64,000 nt of DNA from PRO6 sp035565775 (lineage in GTDB: Bacteria > Pseudomonadota > Alphaproteobacteria > Rhizobiales > Xanthobacteraceae), in assembly GCA_035565775.1 (NCBI GenBank), contig DATMRW010000021.1:682001-746000 (forward strand), in the 5' to 3' direction. Position numbers and translations under genes: made by a program. Below, piece by piece: positions 18,169-26,584 of this stretch; within the stretch, counting starts at the first letter, position 1, and every line of letters begins with the position of its first letter. The notes beneath the pieces are model-generated. The model had not been told where the DNA came from, ran no database searches, and saw only the letters and a list, made by a program, of their open reading frames with translations.

Positions 18169-19374
18169 ATGAAACTGAAGACCACACTGCTGGCGTCCGC
18201 GCTGACGGTTCTGATGGCCGGCGCGGCCCATGCGCAGATCTCGGTCAAGCTCGGCGTACTCAACGACATGTCGAGCCTTTATGCAGACATCTCCGGCCCG
18301 GGCTCGGTCGTCGCCGCCAACCTCGCCGTTGAAGAGTTCGCGAAGACCAACAAGGACGTCAAAGCCGAGGTCATCGGCGCGGATCACCAGAACAAGCCGG
18401 ACGTCGGCGCGACCATCGCCCGCCAGTGGTATGATCGCGATGGCGTCGACGTGATCCTCGACACCACGACCTCCTCGGTCGCGCTCGCGGTCAACGAGCT
18501 GACCCGCGAGAAGAAAAAGATTTTCATTCCTTCCGGCGGCGGCACTTCGGACCTGACCGGCAAGGCCTGCTCGCCCTACACCGTCCACTGGACCTACGAC
18601 ACCTGGGCGCTCGCCAACGGCACCGGCTCGGCCATGACCAAGAAGGGCTTCGACACCTGGTTCCTGCTGGTCGCCGACTATGCCTTCGGCGCGGCGCTTG
18701 AGCGCGACACCTCGGAAGCCGTGACGAAGGCCGGCGGCAAGGTCATCGGCAGCGTAAAGCACCCGCTGAACAGCTCGGACTTCTCGTCCTTCCTGCTGCG
18801 CGCGCAGTCGTCCAAGGCCAAGGTCATCGCGCTCGCGAATGCCGGCAGCGACACCATCAACGCGATCAAGCAGGCGGCCGAGTTCGGCATCACCCAGGGC
18901 GGCCAGGCGCTCGCCGGCCTTCTGATCTTCTCGAGCGACGTCAAGGCGCTTGGCCTGCAGGCCGCGCAGGGCCTCGTTCTGACCGAAGCATTCTACTGGG
19001 ACCAGACCGATGCAACGCGCGCCTTCTCCAAGCGCTTTGCTGAAAAGTTCAACGGCAAGATGCCGACCAGCGCCCAGGCCGGCGTCTACTCCAGCGTGCT
19101 TCACTATCTGAATGCCGTCGCCGCCGCGAAGACCAAGGACTCCGACAAGGTGATGGCCAAGATGAAGGAGACGCCGATCAACGACGCGCTTTTCGGCAAG
19201 GGCTACATCCGTGCGGACGGCCGCGCGGTTCACGACATGTATCTCTATGAAGTGAAGAAACCGGCCGAGTCGAAGGGCGAGTGGGACATCTACAAAGTGC
19301 TCGCCACCATCCCGGCGGCGGAAGCCTTCCGCCCGATGGAAGACGGCGGCTGCCCGCTGGTCGCCAAAAAGTAA
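18169..19374 (+). CDS. Periplasmic branched-chain-amino-acid-type ABC substrate-binding protein
   Basis: The protein has 401 residues. GAGGGAA precedes the ATG, and the N-terminus KLKTTLLASALTVLMAGAAH is a Sec signal peptide, probably cleaved after AHA. The mature part starts ISVKLGVLNDMSSLYADISG, the type I periplasmic binding fold of the LivJ/urea/amide-binding group. No permease or ATPase genes lie beside it, so it is an orphan binding protein that must work with a transporter encoded elsewhere or as a sensor. A strong terminator follows directly, so it is the last gene of its transcript. Confidence 0.92.
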   Translation: MKLKTTLLASALTVLMAGAAHAQISVKLGVLNDMSSLYADISGPGSVVAANLAVEEFAKTNKDVKAEVIGADHQNKPDVGATIARQWYDRDGVDVILDTTTSSVALAVNELTREKKKIFIPSGGGTSDLTGKACSPYTVHWTYDTWALANGTGSAMTKKGFDTWFLLVADYAFGAALERDTSEAVTKAGGKVIGSVKHPLNSSDFSSFLLRAQSSKAKVIALANAGSDTINAIKQAAEFGITQGGQALAGLLIFSSDVKALGLQAAQGLVLTEAFYWDQTDATRAFSKRFAEKFNGKMPTSAQAGVYSSVLHYLNAVAAAKTKDSDKVMAKMKETPINDALFGKGYIRADGRAVHDMYLYEVKKPAESKGEWDIYKVLATIPAAEAFRPMEDGGCPLVAKK

Positions 19375-19410
19375 TCGGTTTCGGCCTCCGCCGATAACGA
19401 TCGCTCAAAC

Positions 19411-19442
19411 GAAGACGGCCCCCGACTGGGGGCCGTTCTTTT
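19411..19442 (+). terminator. Intrinsic terminator of the ABC binding-protein gene
   Basis: ACGGCCCCC (19415-19423) and GGGGGCCGT (19428-19436) form a nine-pair stem with a GACT loop, followed by TCTTTT. Confidence 0.9.
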
Positions 19443-19474
19443 GATCGGGATGCGGACGCAGCCGCCACGCAGGA

Positions 19475-20251
19475 TCAGGGATCGGAGAACTTGCCCGAAG
19501 AGGCCTTGAGCCCTGCCGCGTCAACGACAAAGGCCGCAAGCGCCCGGCCAAGGCAATCGTGGACATTTTTGGCCATTTCCGTCCCGCGCACCGCGCCGTG
19601 GAGATCGAACGTCCCGGTCTCGCTCCAGTGCTTCATGATCGCGAAGCGGTCGAACAACGGGATGTCATGCTGCTGGGCCACCACGCGCATGTTGTCGAGA
19701 TAGGGGCCGAGCGAGATCATCGTCTCCAGGCGCGGGCTGTATTGGGGATTGAGCAGAACGACATCGACTCCAGCGCCCTGCAGGTTCTTGATGCCCTCAT
19801 CCAGCGCCTCGCGAAAATCGTCAGGGCTGACGGACTGCAGCGCGTCGGCCGTCCCGGTCTGCCAGATCGCCAGCACCGAATGGTGCTTCTGGACGAGAGC
19901 GGCGAGGCGCGGCGCAACATCCTCAGCCGTCACCCGCGGCAAAATCTCGGAGCCGACCACGATAGTTTCGTTGGGCAGTCGCTGACGCATCGCGGCGGCG
20001 AAACGGGCCGGATAGGCCCGATCGGCACCGTCGGCCCCAGGCAGCGTCGACGACAGGCTGCCGATGATGAGAACGTCCAGTTTCTTGTCGGCGCGGACCG
20101 CATTGGTTACGCGGTTCAGGTGGCTCTCGCTCGTCAACAACTCCGGCTGTACCTCGCATTGTACTGCCGTCACGGGCGCGGGCATCTGCGCCACCGTCTC
20201 GCCGGCGGCGACAAGCGATACGAGCGCGACTAACCCAACAATGGTTTTCAT
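19475..20251 (-). CDS. Secreted SGNH/GDSL-type hydrolase-like protein
   Basis: The protein has 258 residues with a signal peptide (KTIVGLVALVSLVAAGETVA). The body looks like a divergent SGNH hydrolase. IIGSLSST takes the place of the GDS block, AIWQTGTADAL the place of the GxND block, and a final region with DLHG could supply the catalytic Asp-x-x-His. The Ser is the second after Gly. Such enzymes can add or remove acyl groups on glycans in the periplasm. Its ATG overlaps the stop of the OpgC gene (TAATG), so the two are translationally coupled. This suggests a shared role in modifying a periplasmic glucan, which is inference. The catalytic residues need structural confirmation. Confidence 0.65.
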   Translation of the reverse strand: MKTIVGLVALVSLVAAGETVAQMPAPVTAVQCEVQPELLTSESHLNRVTNAVRADKKLDVLIIGSLSSTLPGADGADRAYPARFAAAMRQRLPNETIVVGSEILPRVTAEDVAPRLAALVQKHHSVLAIWQTGTADALQSVSPDDFREALDEGIKNLQGAGVDVVLLNPQYSPRLETMISLGPYLDNMRVVAQQHDIPLFDRFAIMKHWSETGTFDLHGAVRGTEMAKNVHDCLGRALAAFVVDAAGLKASSGKFSDP

Positions 20252-21483
20252 TACCCTCCCCCGGTCAGGTCGGCGCCGGTGTCGAGCCCGTCAGGGCGCG
20301 TCGGCATTTTGCTGGTGGCTCGCTTGTACCACGAAAAGACCCATGCAGCGGCAGACATGATCACGACGCCGGCGAGGCTGACAAAGAAGTGCATCCAGGC
20401 GCCGCCCGAGAACTCGACGAGAATAAAGTGGCCGGCGAAGGCGAGAAACACCCCGAGACAGAAAATTTCCAGCGAATGCTGCCCGCAGCGGATCAGCGGC
20501 TGCAGCCATGGCGAGGACAGCCCCGCCCAGTCCCGGGGCAGAAAATGGACCGTCACCGCGGCCAGCGCCAGGAAATGTGCGAAACGCAGGACGTCGAGAT
20601 CCGTCTTGCTGATCGGATACATCCACGCCTCGATAAAACGCGGCAGCACATGCCCCGAATGTGGAATGTACCAGGACAGCGTGACATAGAGCGCGAACAG
20701 GAGATAGGCGAAGCAGATCGTCAGCGTGATCCGCGAGCGCAGCAGCCCCTCCATCCGGTAGGCGCCGCCCATCGCGCACCATGCGCCGAACACGAACAGA
20801 AGCTGCCATGCCAGCGGATTGAAGAACCAGGTCCCGCTCGGATAGGCGGGAAGATTCCACTCCATTTCCCAGGTGATCGCATAGAGCGCGACCGAAGCTA
20901 GGAGAGTCATATCCGGCCGCCGCACCATCATCCACAAGATCAACGGCAGAAACAGCATCAGCATGATGTAGAGCGGTAGCACATCCATGTTCACCGGACG
21001 GAATTTCAGCAGCAGCGCCTGCCCGATGATGACGTCCGGCTGCTTGAAGAAATCGAGCACGCCCATTTCTTCCGCGTAGAGCGGGTTCTGAAAGCTGCTT
21101 GCGACGTAAGAAATTTCGGCAAGATAGATCGTGAACAGGAAGACGTGCGCGACATAGATCTGCCAGACACGCTTGAAGATGCGCGCGCTCGCGATCACCA
21201 TGCCTTGGTTGGTGAGCGCGCGGCCATAGACGAAAGCCGCGGTATAGCCGGAGATGAAAATGAAGATCTCGGTGGCGTCGCTGAAGCCGTAGTTGCGGAT
21301 CGTGAGCCACGTCAGCACGTTGGGCGGCAGATGGCCGATGAAGATCAGCCACAGAGCGGCGCCGCGAAAGAGATCGAGCCGCAGCTCGCGCCCTGCCGGC
21401 GGCAGCACGACGGATCGCGCAGCGGGCGCTTTGGTCGCGGGGCGCGGAGCATCGGATTGCAAGGAAACGGCAGGCTCGGTCAT
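20251..21483 (-). CDS. opgC: OpgC-family membrane protein (glucan succinyltransferase-type)
   Basis: The protein has 410 residues with about ten membrane segments. Near the N-terminus, RELRLDLFRGAALWLIFIGH followed by DATEIFIFISGYTAAFVYGR is the OpgC signature. OpgC transfers succinyl residues to osmoregulated periplasmic glucans. The first 28 residues are a soluble Pro/Ala-rich stretch. I chose the ATG reading MTEPAVSLQ; the frame continues 70 codons upstream without a better ribosome site. The downstream SGNH-like gene overlaps its stop, and the combination of an acyl-transferring membrane protein with an SGNH enzyme recurs in glycan O-acylation. Confidence 0.87.
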   Translation of the reverse strand: MTEPAVSLQSDAPRPATKAPAARSVVLPPAGRELRLDLFRGAALWLIFIGHLPPNVLTWLTIRNYGFSDATEIFIFISGYTAAFVYGRALTNQGMVIASARIFKRVWQIYVAHVFLFTIYLAEISYVASSFQNPLYAEEMGVLDFFKQPDVIIGQALLLKFRPVNMDVLPLYIMLMLFLPLILWMMVRRPDMTLLASVALYAITWEMEWNLPAYPSGTWFFNPLAWQLLFVFGAWCAMGGAYRMEGLLRSRITLTICFAYLLFALYVTLSWYIPHSGHVLPRFIEAWMYPISKTDLDVLRFAHFLALAAVTVHFLPRDWAGLSSPWLQPLIRCGQHSLEIFCLGVFLAFAGHFILVEFSGGAWMHFFVSLAGVVIMSAAAWVFSWYKRATSKMPTRPDGLDTGADLTGGG

Positions 21484-21710
21484 TCGCTCATAAATCGATA
21501 AGAGAACAGGAAATCTGTTCTGCGTGCTGACATTCTCTGGAGCGCGGCCGACCGCGGCTCCGGGCTGCAATCCTGTTCGTCTCCCCCTTATGCCGACGAC
21601 TTGATGTTGGACCGATTCTTGGCAGGATCCTTGCGTCCCGATTGCCGTTAGATAGCAACTATGTTGAAAGAACGTTCGGCCAGCGCCTGCCATTCAAGAG
21701 ATGATCAGCA

Positions 21711-22103
21711 ATGTACCGTGCCAATACCCGTCAGATCGTCGTCACAGTCGAACCCAGCTTCCTGCCCGAACGCTCGTCCCCTGAGAAGCATCAGTATTTT
21801 TGGGCCTACACCGTGGCCATCGTCAATTCCGGGGTAGAGACGGTGCAACTCAAGACAAGGCACTGGATCATCACCGACGGGACCGGCCGCATCCAGGAGG
21901 TTCGTGGCGAGGGCGTCGTCGGCGAACAACCAATTTTAGCCCCCGGCGAGAGTTTTGAATATACCAGCGGCGTGCCGCTTCCGACCCCGTCCGGCTTCAT
22001 GACCGGCACCTACCAGATGGTTAATGAAAGCGGCGAACGGTTTGACATCCAGATCCCGAGCTTCTCGCTGGACCGGCCCGAGATCAAGCGCACACTCAAC
22101 TGA
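21711..22103 (+). CDS. apaG: ApaG (CorD) family protein
   Basis: The protein has 130 residues and is a single ApaG/DUF525 fibronectin-III-like domain. The segments VEPSFLPERSSPEKHQYFWA, NSGVETVQLKTRHWIITDG, GVVGEQPILAPGESFEYTSG and GTYQMV are diagnostic. In Salmonella the protein was linked to Co/Mg efflux, but its molecular role is unsettled. It is a lone gene on this strand, divergent from opgC and convergent with hslO. The terminator lying between apaG and hslO serves hslO. Confidence 0.95.
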   Translation: MYRANTRQIVVTVEPSFLPERSSPEKHQYFWAYTVAIVNSGVETVQLKTRHWIITDGTGRIQEVRGEGVVGEQPILAPGESFEYTSGVPLPTPSGFMTGTYQMVNESGERFDIQIPSFSLDRPEIKRTLN

Positions 22104-22122
22104 GCTAAGGCGCAACCCGCGC

Positions 22123-22156
22123 AAAAAACCCGTCCGGCCGGGTGGGCCAGACGGGT
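22123..22156 (-). terminator. Intrinsic terminator of hslO
   Basis: On the minus strand GACGGG pairs around CCCGTC (22129-22134 with 22150-22155), with an inner GGCC/GGCC pair, followed by six T (22128-22123). Confidence 0.8.
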
Positions 22157-22184
22157 GATCAGCGTCGCAAGGTCGCGGCCTGCG

Positions 22185-23204
22185 TTACGCCGGCGGCACG
22201 GCGTCCACTTCCTCGGCGGTGAATTCATAGACCGTGCTGCAGAACTCGCAGGTCACAACCACCTTGTCGTCCTTGACCATGTCGATGCGGTCTTGCGCTG
22301 AAAAGCTTTTCAGCATGCCGGTTACGGCCGTGCTTGAGCAGGAGCACAGCGCCCGCAGCGGCGCGGTGGGGAATACCCGCACGCCGCGCTCGTGGAACAG
22401 GCGATAGAGCAGCTTTTCGCCGGAGAGGTCCGGATCGAGCAGTTCGAGATCCTCCACCGTGGCGGCGAGCGACTTGCCCTCGACCCAGGCGTCATCCTCG
22501 GCAGCCTCGCCCGGCTGGGCGCCATCCGGCGAATCGCCGGGATGCAGGTCCGCCTGGCGCTGGCGCTCTTCCGATTGCGGCAGAAACTGGAGCAGCAGGC
22601 CGCCGCCCCGCCACAGGTGGCGCGGGCCGTCGCCGCTGCGCAGCTCCTCGCCGACGGCGAGCCGCACCCGGGTCGGGATCTGTTCGGAGCGCAGAAAATA
22701 CTCGTGCGCAGCGTCTTCTAGATTGCCGCCTTCGAGCGCGACCAGCCCCTGATAGCGGCTCATGTCGGCGCCCTGATCAATCGTCATCACGAGGTGGCCA
22801 TGGCCGAGCAGCTCGGCCGTCGTCTGGCGCTCGGTCAGCCGCGCCGCGTCATACCGCGCGTAACCGCGCATCCGGTCGGGCGCGGCGAAATCCACCACGA
22901 TCATGGAGATCGGGCCGTCGGTTCTCGTCTGCAGGATAAAGCGTCCCTGGAACTTCAGCGACGAGCCGAGCAGCGCGGTGAGCACGATCGCCTCGCCGAG
23001 CACCTTTGCGACCGGCGCAGGATAGTCGTGCTTGCCCAAAATCTCATCCAGCGCCGGCCCGAGCCGGATCAACCGGCCGCGCAGATCCAGCGGCGCGACT
23101 TCAAACGGCAGCACGACATCGTCCACCGCTACGGCGGACGGCGCACGCGCCGTCCCGTCATCGTCCGGGGTGCGGACGTTGGTCAAATCTGAGGTCATGT
23201 TCAT
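22185..23204 (-). CDS. hslO: Redox-regulated molecular chaperone Hsp33
   Basis: The protein has 339 residues. Hsp33 is a holdase activated when its zinc-binding cysteines oxidise. The N-terminal domain shows GRLIRLGPALDEIL and FKGRF-type text (LKFQGRFILQTRTDG). The C-terminal switch has CSCS followed by CEFC, the C-x-C and C-x2-C zinc site. An acidic insert of about 35 residues (HPGDSPDGAQPGEAAEDDAW) lies in the middle domain before the metastable linker, as I recall in other alphaproteobacterial members. The two possible ATGs are two codons apart. It is downstream of argD-argF, from which a terminator separates it. Confidence 0.94.
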   Translation of the reverse strand: MNMTSDLTNVRTPDDDGTARAPSAVAVDDVVLPFEVAPLDLRGRLIRLGPALDEILGKHDYPAPVAKVLGEAIVLTALLGSSLKFQGRFILQTRTDGPISMIVVDFAAPDRMRGYARYDAARLTERQTTAELLGHGHLVMTIDQGADMSRYQGLVALEGGNLEDAAHEYFLRSEQIPTRVRLAVGEELRSGDGPRHLWRGGGLLLQFLPQSEERQRQADLHPGDSPDGAQPGEAAEDDAWVEGKSLAATVEDLELLDPDLSGEKLLYRLFHERGVRVFPTAPLRALCSCSSTAVTGMLKSFSAQDRIDMVKDDKVVVTCEFCSTVYEFTAEEVDAVPPA

Positions 23205-23232
23205 GGCCCCTATCTAGGGATGAATTGCATCG

Positions 23233-23261
23233 AAAAAAGTCCGCCCTCGGATTGAGGGCGG
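23233..23261 (-). terminator. Intrinsic terminator of argF
   Basis: CCGCCCTC (23241-23248) and GAGGGCGG (23254-23261) form an eight-pair stem; on the minus strand it is followed by CTTTTTT. Confidence 0.9.
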
Positions 23262-23270
23262 AATGAGGCG

Positions 23271-24203
23271 TCAGCTTTTCGTTGCGTCGATGCCAAAGCA
23301 CCACGTCAACACGCCTTTTTGCGCGTGGAGGCGGTTTTCCGCCTCGTCAAAAACCACTGATTGCGGCCCGTCGATCACTTCGTCGGTCACCTCGTCGCCG
23401 CGGTGCGCCGGCAGGCAGTGCATGAAGATCGCGTCCGGCTTGGCAAGACACATCAAATCGGCGTTGACCTGATACGGGCGCAGCAGGTTGCGCCGCTGCT
23501 CGCCTTCCTTGTCGCCCATCGACACCCAGGTGTCGGTGACGATGCAATCGACTCCCTCGACGGCCGCGCGCGGGTCGGTTCCGATGACCACCGGCGCATT
23601 GGTGCGCTTGATCCAATCGCGCAGCAGCTTGTTCGGGGCGAATTGCGGCGGCGTCGCCACCCGCAGGGTGAAGCCGAAGCGTTCCGCAGCGTGCGCCCAT
23701 GAGGCGAGGACGTTGTTGTCGTCGCCGACCCAAGCAATGGTGTGGCCGGCGATATTGCCGCGATGTTCCTCGAAGGTCATGACATCGGCCATCACCTGAC
23801 AGGGATGGGAGCGCCGCGTCAGACCGTTGATCACCGGAACCGTGGCGTTCTCCGCAAGTTCGATCAGCGCGTCATGGCTGAGAATGCGGATCATGATGAT
23901 ATCGACGAACCGCGACAGCACCCGCGCCGTATCGGCGATGGTTTCGCCGCGCCCGAGCTGCATTTCCTGGCCGGTGAGCATCAAGGGCTCGCCGCCTAGC
24001 TGACGCATCCCGACATCGAACGACACCCGCGTCCGGGTCGAGGGCTTTTCAAAAATCATCGCCAGCATTTTGCGGTTCAGGAGGCGGGACTCCTGCCCCG
24101 CCTTGAGCCTGGCCTTCATGGCCACGCTGGCATCGAGGATCTTGCGCAGTTCCGCCGCGGGAATATCGCAAAGGTCGAGAAAGTGCCGGGGCGATCCACT
24201 CAT
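23271..24203 (-). CDS. argF: Ornithine carbamoyltransferase
   Basis: The enzyme makes citrulline from ornithine and carbamoyl phosphate in arginine biosynthesis. The protein has 310 residues. The carbamoyl-phosphate site is STRTRVSFDVGM, preceded by FEKP. The central HPCQVMADVMT and the C-terminal HCLPAHRGDEVTDEV, with the ornithine-contact Cys, are all intact. Its ATG overlaps the argD stop by four bases (ATGA), so the pair is translationally coupled. Both enzymes are consecutive-pathway partners. A terminator follows. Confidence 0.97.
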   Translation of the reverse strand: MSGSPRHFLDLCDIPAAELRKILDASVAMKARLKAGQESRLLNRKMLAMIFEKPSTRTRVSFDVGMRQLGGEPLMLTGQEMQLGRGETIADTARVLSRFVDIIMIRILSHDALIELAENATVPVINGLTRRSHPCQVMADVMTFEEHRGNIAGHTIAWVGDDNNVLASWAHAAERFGFTLRVATPPQFAPNKLLRDWIKRTNAPVVIGTDPRAAVEGVDCIVTDTWVSMGDKEGEQRRNLLRPYQVNADLMCLAKPDAIFMHCLPAHRGDEVTDEVIDGPQSVVFDEAENRLHAQKGVLTWCFGIDATKS

Positions 24204-25411
24204 TGCGCCACCGCCTGCGATGCATTCGCACTGGCCAGCGCCTGGCAGGCACGCTCGATGCTGGCGATCGCCGTGTCGATTTCCTCCTCGGAAACGATCA
24301 GCGGCGGCAGCAGTCGAACCACGTTTTCGCCAGCGCCCACGGTCAAAAGCTTCTGGTCACGTAGCGCCGCGACCAGATCACCCGCCGGCACCACCGCCTT
24401 GAGGCCGAGCAGCAGGCCCTCGCCGCGCACATCGCTGATTACTGTCGGATAGCGATCGACCAGCCCCGCCAGCTTCTGCTTGAGCAGCAGCGACGCGCGG
24501 CGCGGCCCGTCGAAAAAGTTCGGCTCCAGCATCACGTCCAGCACGGCGCTCGCCGCAGCGATCGCGAGCGGGTTGCCGCCGAAGGTCGAGCCATGGCTGC
24601 CCGGCGCCATACCGGAGGCGGCCTCTGCGGTCGCGAGACAGGCGCCGATCGGAAAGCCGCCGCCAAGCGCCTTGGCCAGCGCCATGACATCCGGCGCGAC
24701 GCCGATCTTCTTATAGGCGAACAGCTCACCGAGACGTCCCATCCCGGTCTGCACTTCGTCAAAAACGAGCAGCAGGCCCTTCTCGTTGCACAGTTCGCGC
24801 AGCGCCTTGAAGAACGCCGGCGCCGGCGAGCGCACGCCGCCCTCGCCCTGCAGCGGCTCGATCAGAATGCCGGCCGTGCCGGGGCCGATCGCCGCCTTGA
24901 CCGCATCGATGTCGCCAAGCGGCACCTGATCGAAACCATCCATCGGCGGGCCGAAACCGTCGAGATATTTTTCCGAGCCGGTCGCCGCGAGCGTCGCCAG
25001 CGTGCGGCCGTGGAACGCGCCCTCAAAGGTCACGATCCGGTAGCGTTCAGGATGGCCCTTGGCGGCATGATATTTCCGCGTGACCTTGATCGCGCATTCC
25101 AACGCCTCGGCGCCGGAATTGGCGAAGAACACCTTGTCGGCGAAGCTCGCGCTGCAGAGCCGCGCGGCCAGACGCTCGCCGTCCGGGCTCTTGAACAGGT
25201 TGGACATGTGCCAGAGCTTCTCGGCCTGCGCCTGCAGCGCCTGGACGAGGCGCGGATGGGCATGCCCCAGCGCATTGACGGCAACGCCGCTGGTGAAATC
25301 GAGATAGCGCTCACCCGTGGTGGACACCAGCCAGGCGCCCTCGCCGCGCTCAAACGCCAGATCGGCCCGAGCGAATACCGGGAGAAGATGAGCTTGCGAA
25401 ATCTCTGTCAT
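24200..25411 (-). CDS. argD: Acetylornithine aminotransferase
   Basis: The enzyme is a PLP-dependent transaminase acting on N-acetylglutamate 5-semialdehyde in arginine synthesis. The protein has 403 residues. Signs are YLDFTSGVAVNALGHAHP, FFANSGAEALECAIKVTRK, FEGAFHGRTLATL, the cofactor Asp in LLVFDEVQTGMGR and the PLP lysine in VMALAKALGGGFPIGA. It also could serve as succinyldiaminopimelate aminotransferase, as ArgD does elsewhere. It is first in the argD-argF operon. The mRNA leader of about 125 bases begins with a strong hairpin. Confidence 0.96.
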   Translation of the reverse strand: MTEISQAHLLPVFARADLAFERGEGAWLVSTTGERYLDFTSGVAVNALGHAHPRLVQALQAQAEKLWHMSNLFKSPDGERLAARLCSASFADKVFFANSGAEALECAIKVTRKYHAAKGHPERYRIVTFEGAFHGRTLATLAATGSEKYLDGFGPPMDGFDQVPLGDIDAVKAAIGPGTAGILIEPLQGEGGVRSPAPAFFKALRELCNEKGLLLVFDEVQTGMGRLGELFAYKKIGVAPDVMALAKALGGGFPIGACLATAEAASGMAPGSHGSTFGGNPLAIAAASAVLDVMLEPNFFDGPRRASLLLKQKLAGLVDRYPTVISDVRGEGLLLGLKAVVPAGDLVAALRDQKLLTVGAGENVVRLLPPLIVSEEEIDTAIASIERACQALASANASQAVAQ

Positions 25412-25507
25412 GATCGACCAACCAGGAGCTGGACAGACGACTCGCAGTCACCTTTCGGCGCTCACCACGCCACAAGCGCCATCACGGGCGGCCCGTCCCA
25501 AAAACGA

Positions 25508-25536
25508 AATGTGCCGCCTTTTCCAGGCGGCACATT
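25508..25536 (-). promoter_or_regulatory. Hairpin at the predicted 5' end of the argD transcript
   Basis: ATGTGCCGCC (25509-25518) pairs perfectly with GGCGGCACAT (25526-25535) around a seven-base loop. On the minus strand it is followed by TTTCGTTTTT. It starts within a base or two of the predicted transcription start, so it could either protect the mRNA 5' end or terminate most transcripts early. Confidence 0.6.
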
Positions 25537-25540
25537 CATT

Positions 25541-25568
25541 ATTCTATTGGCACCGCCGAAGCTGTCAA
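25541..25568 (-). promoter_or_regulatory. Predicted sigma70-type promoter of argD-argF
   Basis: On the minus strand a consensus TTGACA (25568-25563) is followed after 16 bases by TAGAAT (25546-25541). The predicted start is near 25535. Confidence 0.65.
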
Positions 25569-25950
25569 CCAATCAGTTCCTATAATGCGCGCTCACGCCC
25601 CATGCGACGCGAAAAACCGCAGTCCGCAGCCAAAACTCGTCTTGGTTATTCTAGAGCGGTGCAAAAGAATCGCATAAATTAGCGAATTCCCGATTTTCAA
25701 CGAGGAAGGTGTGGAAGCGGTAGGCCCGACTCTTGCGCGTGAGTCAGGCCATATTGTAGCTTCAGCCCTGTCGAATACGACATCTCGTGCGGCAAATCCG
25801 ATCCACCAAACCCCCTCAGCCAAGCTGACGACCGGGCTACGCTTTATGCGCCCGGCGAGGGATAAGGGATTCTGCCGACAGAGCTTTTGGTTTGCAGATG
25901 TCGCACCTAATGCCTTACGGCAGCGGCAGTGACTCGAAGGGAATAAAGCG
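25569..25950. other. Long intergenic region upstream of gcrA
   Basis: The full gap between argD and gcrA is about 540 bases and has lower GC than the flanking genes. No credible coding frame was seen. GANTC, the site methylated by CcrM, occurs at 25667, 25728, 25741 and 25931, and once more at 25439 in the argD leader. The segment 25650-25690 is AT-rich (GCATAAATTAGCGAATTC) and may hold the gcrA promoter. Weak GGGAATAA-like text precedes the gcrA start. Confidence 0.5.
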
Positions 25951-26475
25951 ATGACGGTGGTCACCTGGACCGATGATCGCGTGGAACAACTTAAGAAATT
26001 GTGGGAGGCCGGCCATTCCGCGAGCCAGATCGCCGCGGAACTCGGCAACGTCACCCGCAATGCCGTGATTGGAAAAGTTCACCGCCTTGGACTTTCCGGA
26101 CGCGCCAAGGCTGCTACGGCCTCTGTTCCCCGCCAGCGCAAGGCAACCAGGCCGGTCCAGCACATCGTCCGCACCGCCGCCCGCCCGGTGGCACGCGGCA
26201 ACACCGCACTCGCTCAGGTGTTCGAGGTCGAGGTCGAAGCGGACGCCATCGCATACGACAACAATGTCGTGCCGATGGGCCAGCGCATTTCGATCCTCGA
26301 GCTGAACGACTCCACCTGCCGCTGGCCGATCGGCGATCCCGGCGCGGCGGATTTCGCCTTCTGCGGCGGCAAGACCACGACGGGCCTGCCCTACTGCTCC
26401 TATCACTGCCGTATCGCCTATCAGCCGGTCAGCGACCGCCGGCGCGACCGCCGGCCGGCAGGCGACGTCCGCTGA
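25951..26475 (+). CDS. gcrA: GcrA cell-cycle regulator
   Basis: GcrA is a sigma70-associated co-activator that works at GANTC-methylated promoters in alphaproteobacteria. The protein has 174 residues. The N-terminal DNA-binding part WTDDRVEQLKKLWEAGHSAS, then VTRNAVIGKVHRLGLSGRA, is diagnostic. A basic linker (about residues 50-85) leads to the C-terminal sigma-interacting domain with CRWPIGDPG, FCGG and YCSYHCRIAYQP, whose cysteines may bind metal. It stands alone, followed by a terminator shared with convergent phoB. Confidence 0.97.
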   Translation: MTVVTWTDDRVEQLKKLWEAGHSASQIAAELGNVTRNAVIGKVHRLGLSGRAKAATASVPRQRKATRPVQHIVRTAARPVARGNTALAQVFEVEVEADAIAYDNNVVPMGQRISILELNDSTCRWPIGDPGAADFAFCGGKTTTGLPYCSYHCRIAYQPVSDRRRDRRPAGDVR

Positions 26476-26501
26476 TCGCACGCCGCAACGGCCCGAAACA
26501 G

Positions 26502-26533
26502 AAAAATCGCCGCATCCCGGATGCGGCGATTTT
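26502..26533. terminator. Bidirectional terminator between gcrA and phoB
   Basis: ATCGCCGCAT (26506-26515) and ATGCGGCGAT (26521-26530) form a ten-pair stem extended by flanking AAAA and TTTT, giving a T tail in both directions. Confidence 0.9.
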
Positions 26534-26584
26534 CATTTGTCAGACAGAAGTTCGTCAGGCAGCAGGCGAAATCGCTGCCAAATC

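Noticed and set aside
25593..26060. A 155-codon frame on the minus strand upstream of gcrA
   Set aside because: It overlaps the conserved GcrA N-terminus in antisense and lacks coding bias in its non-overlapping part.
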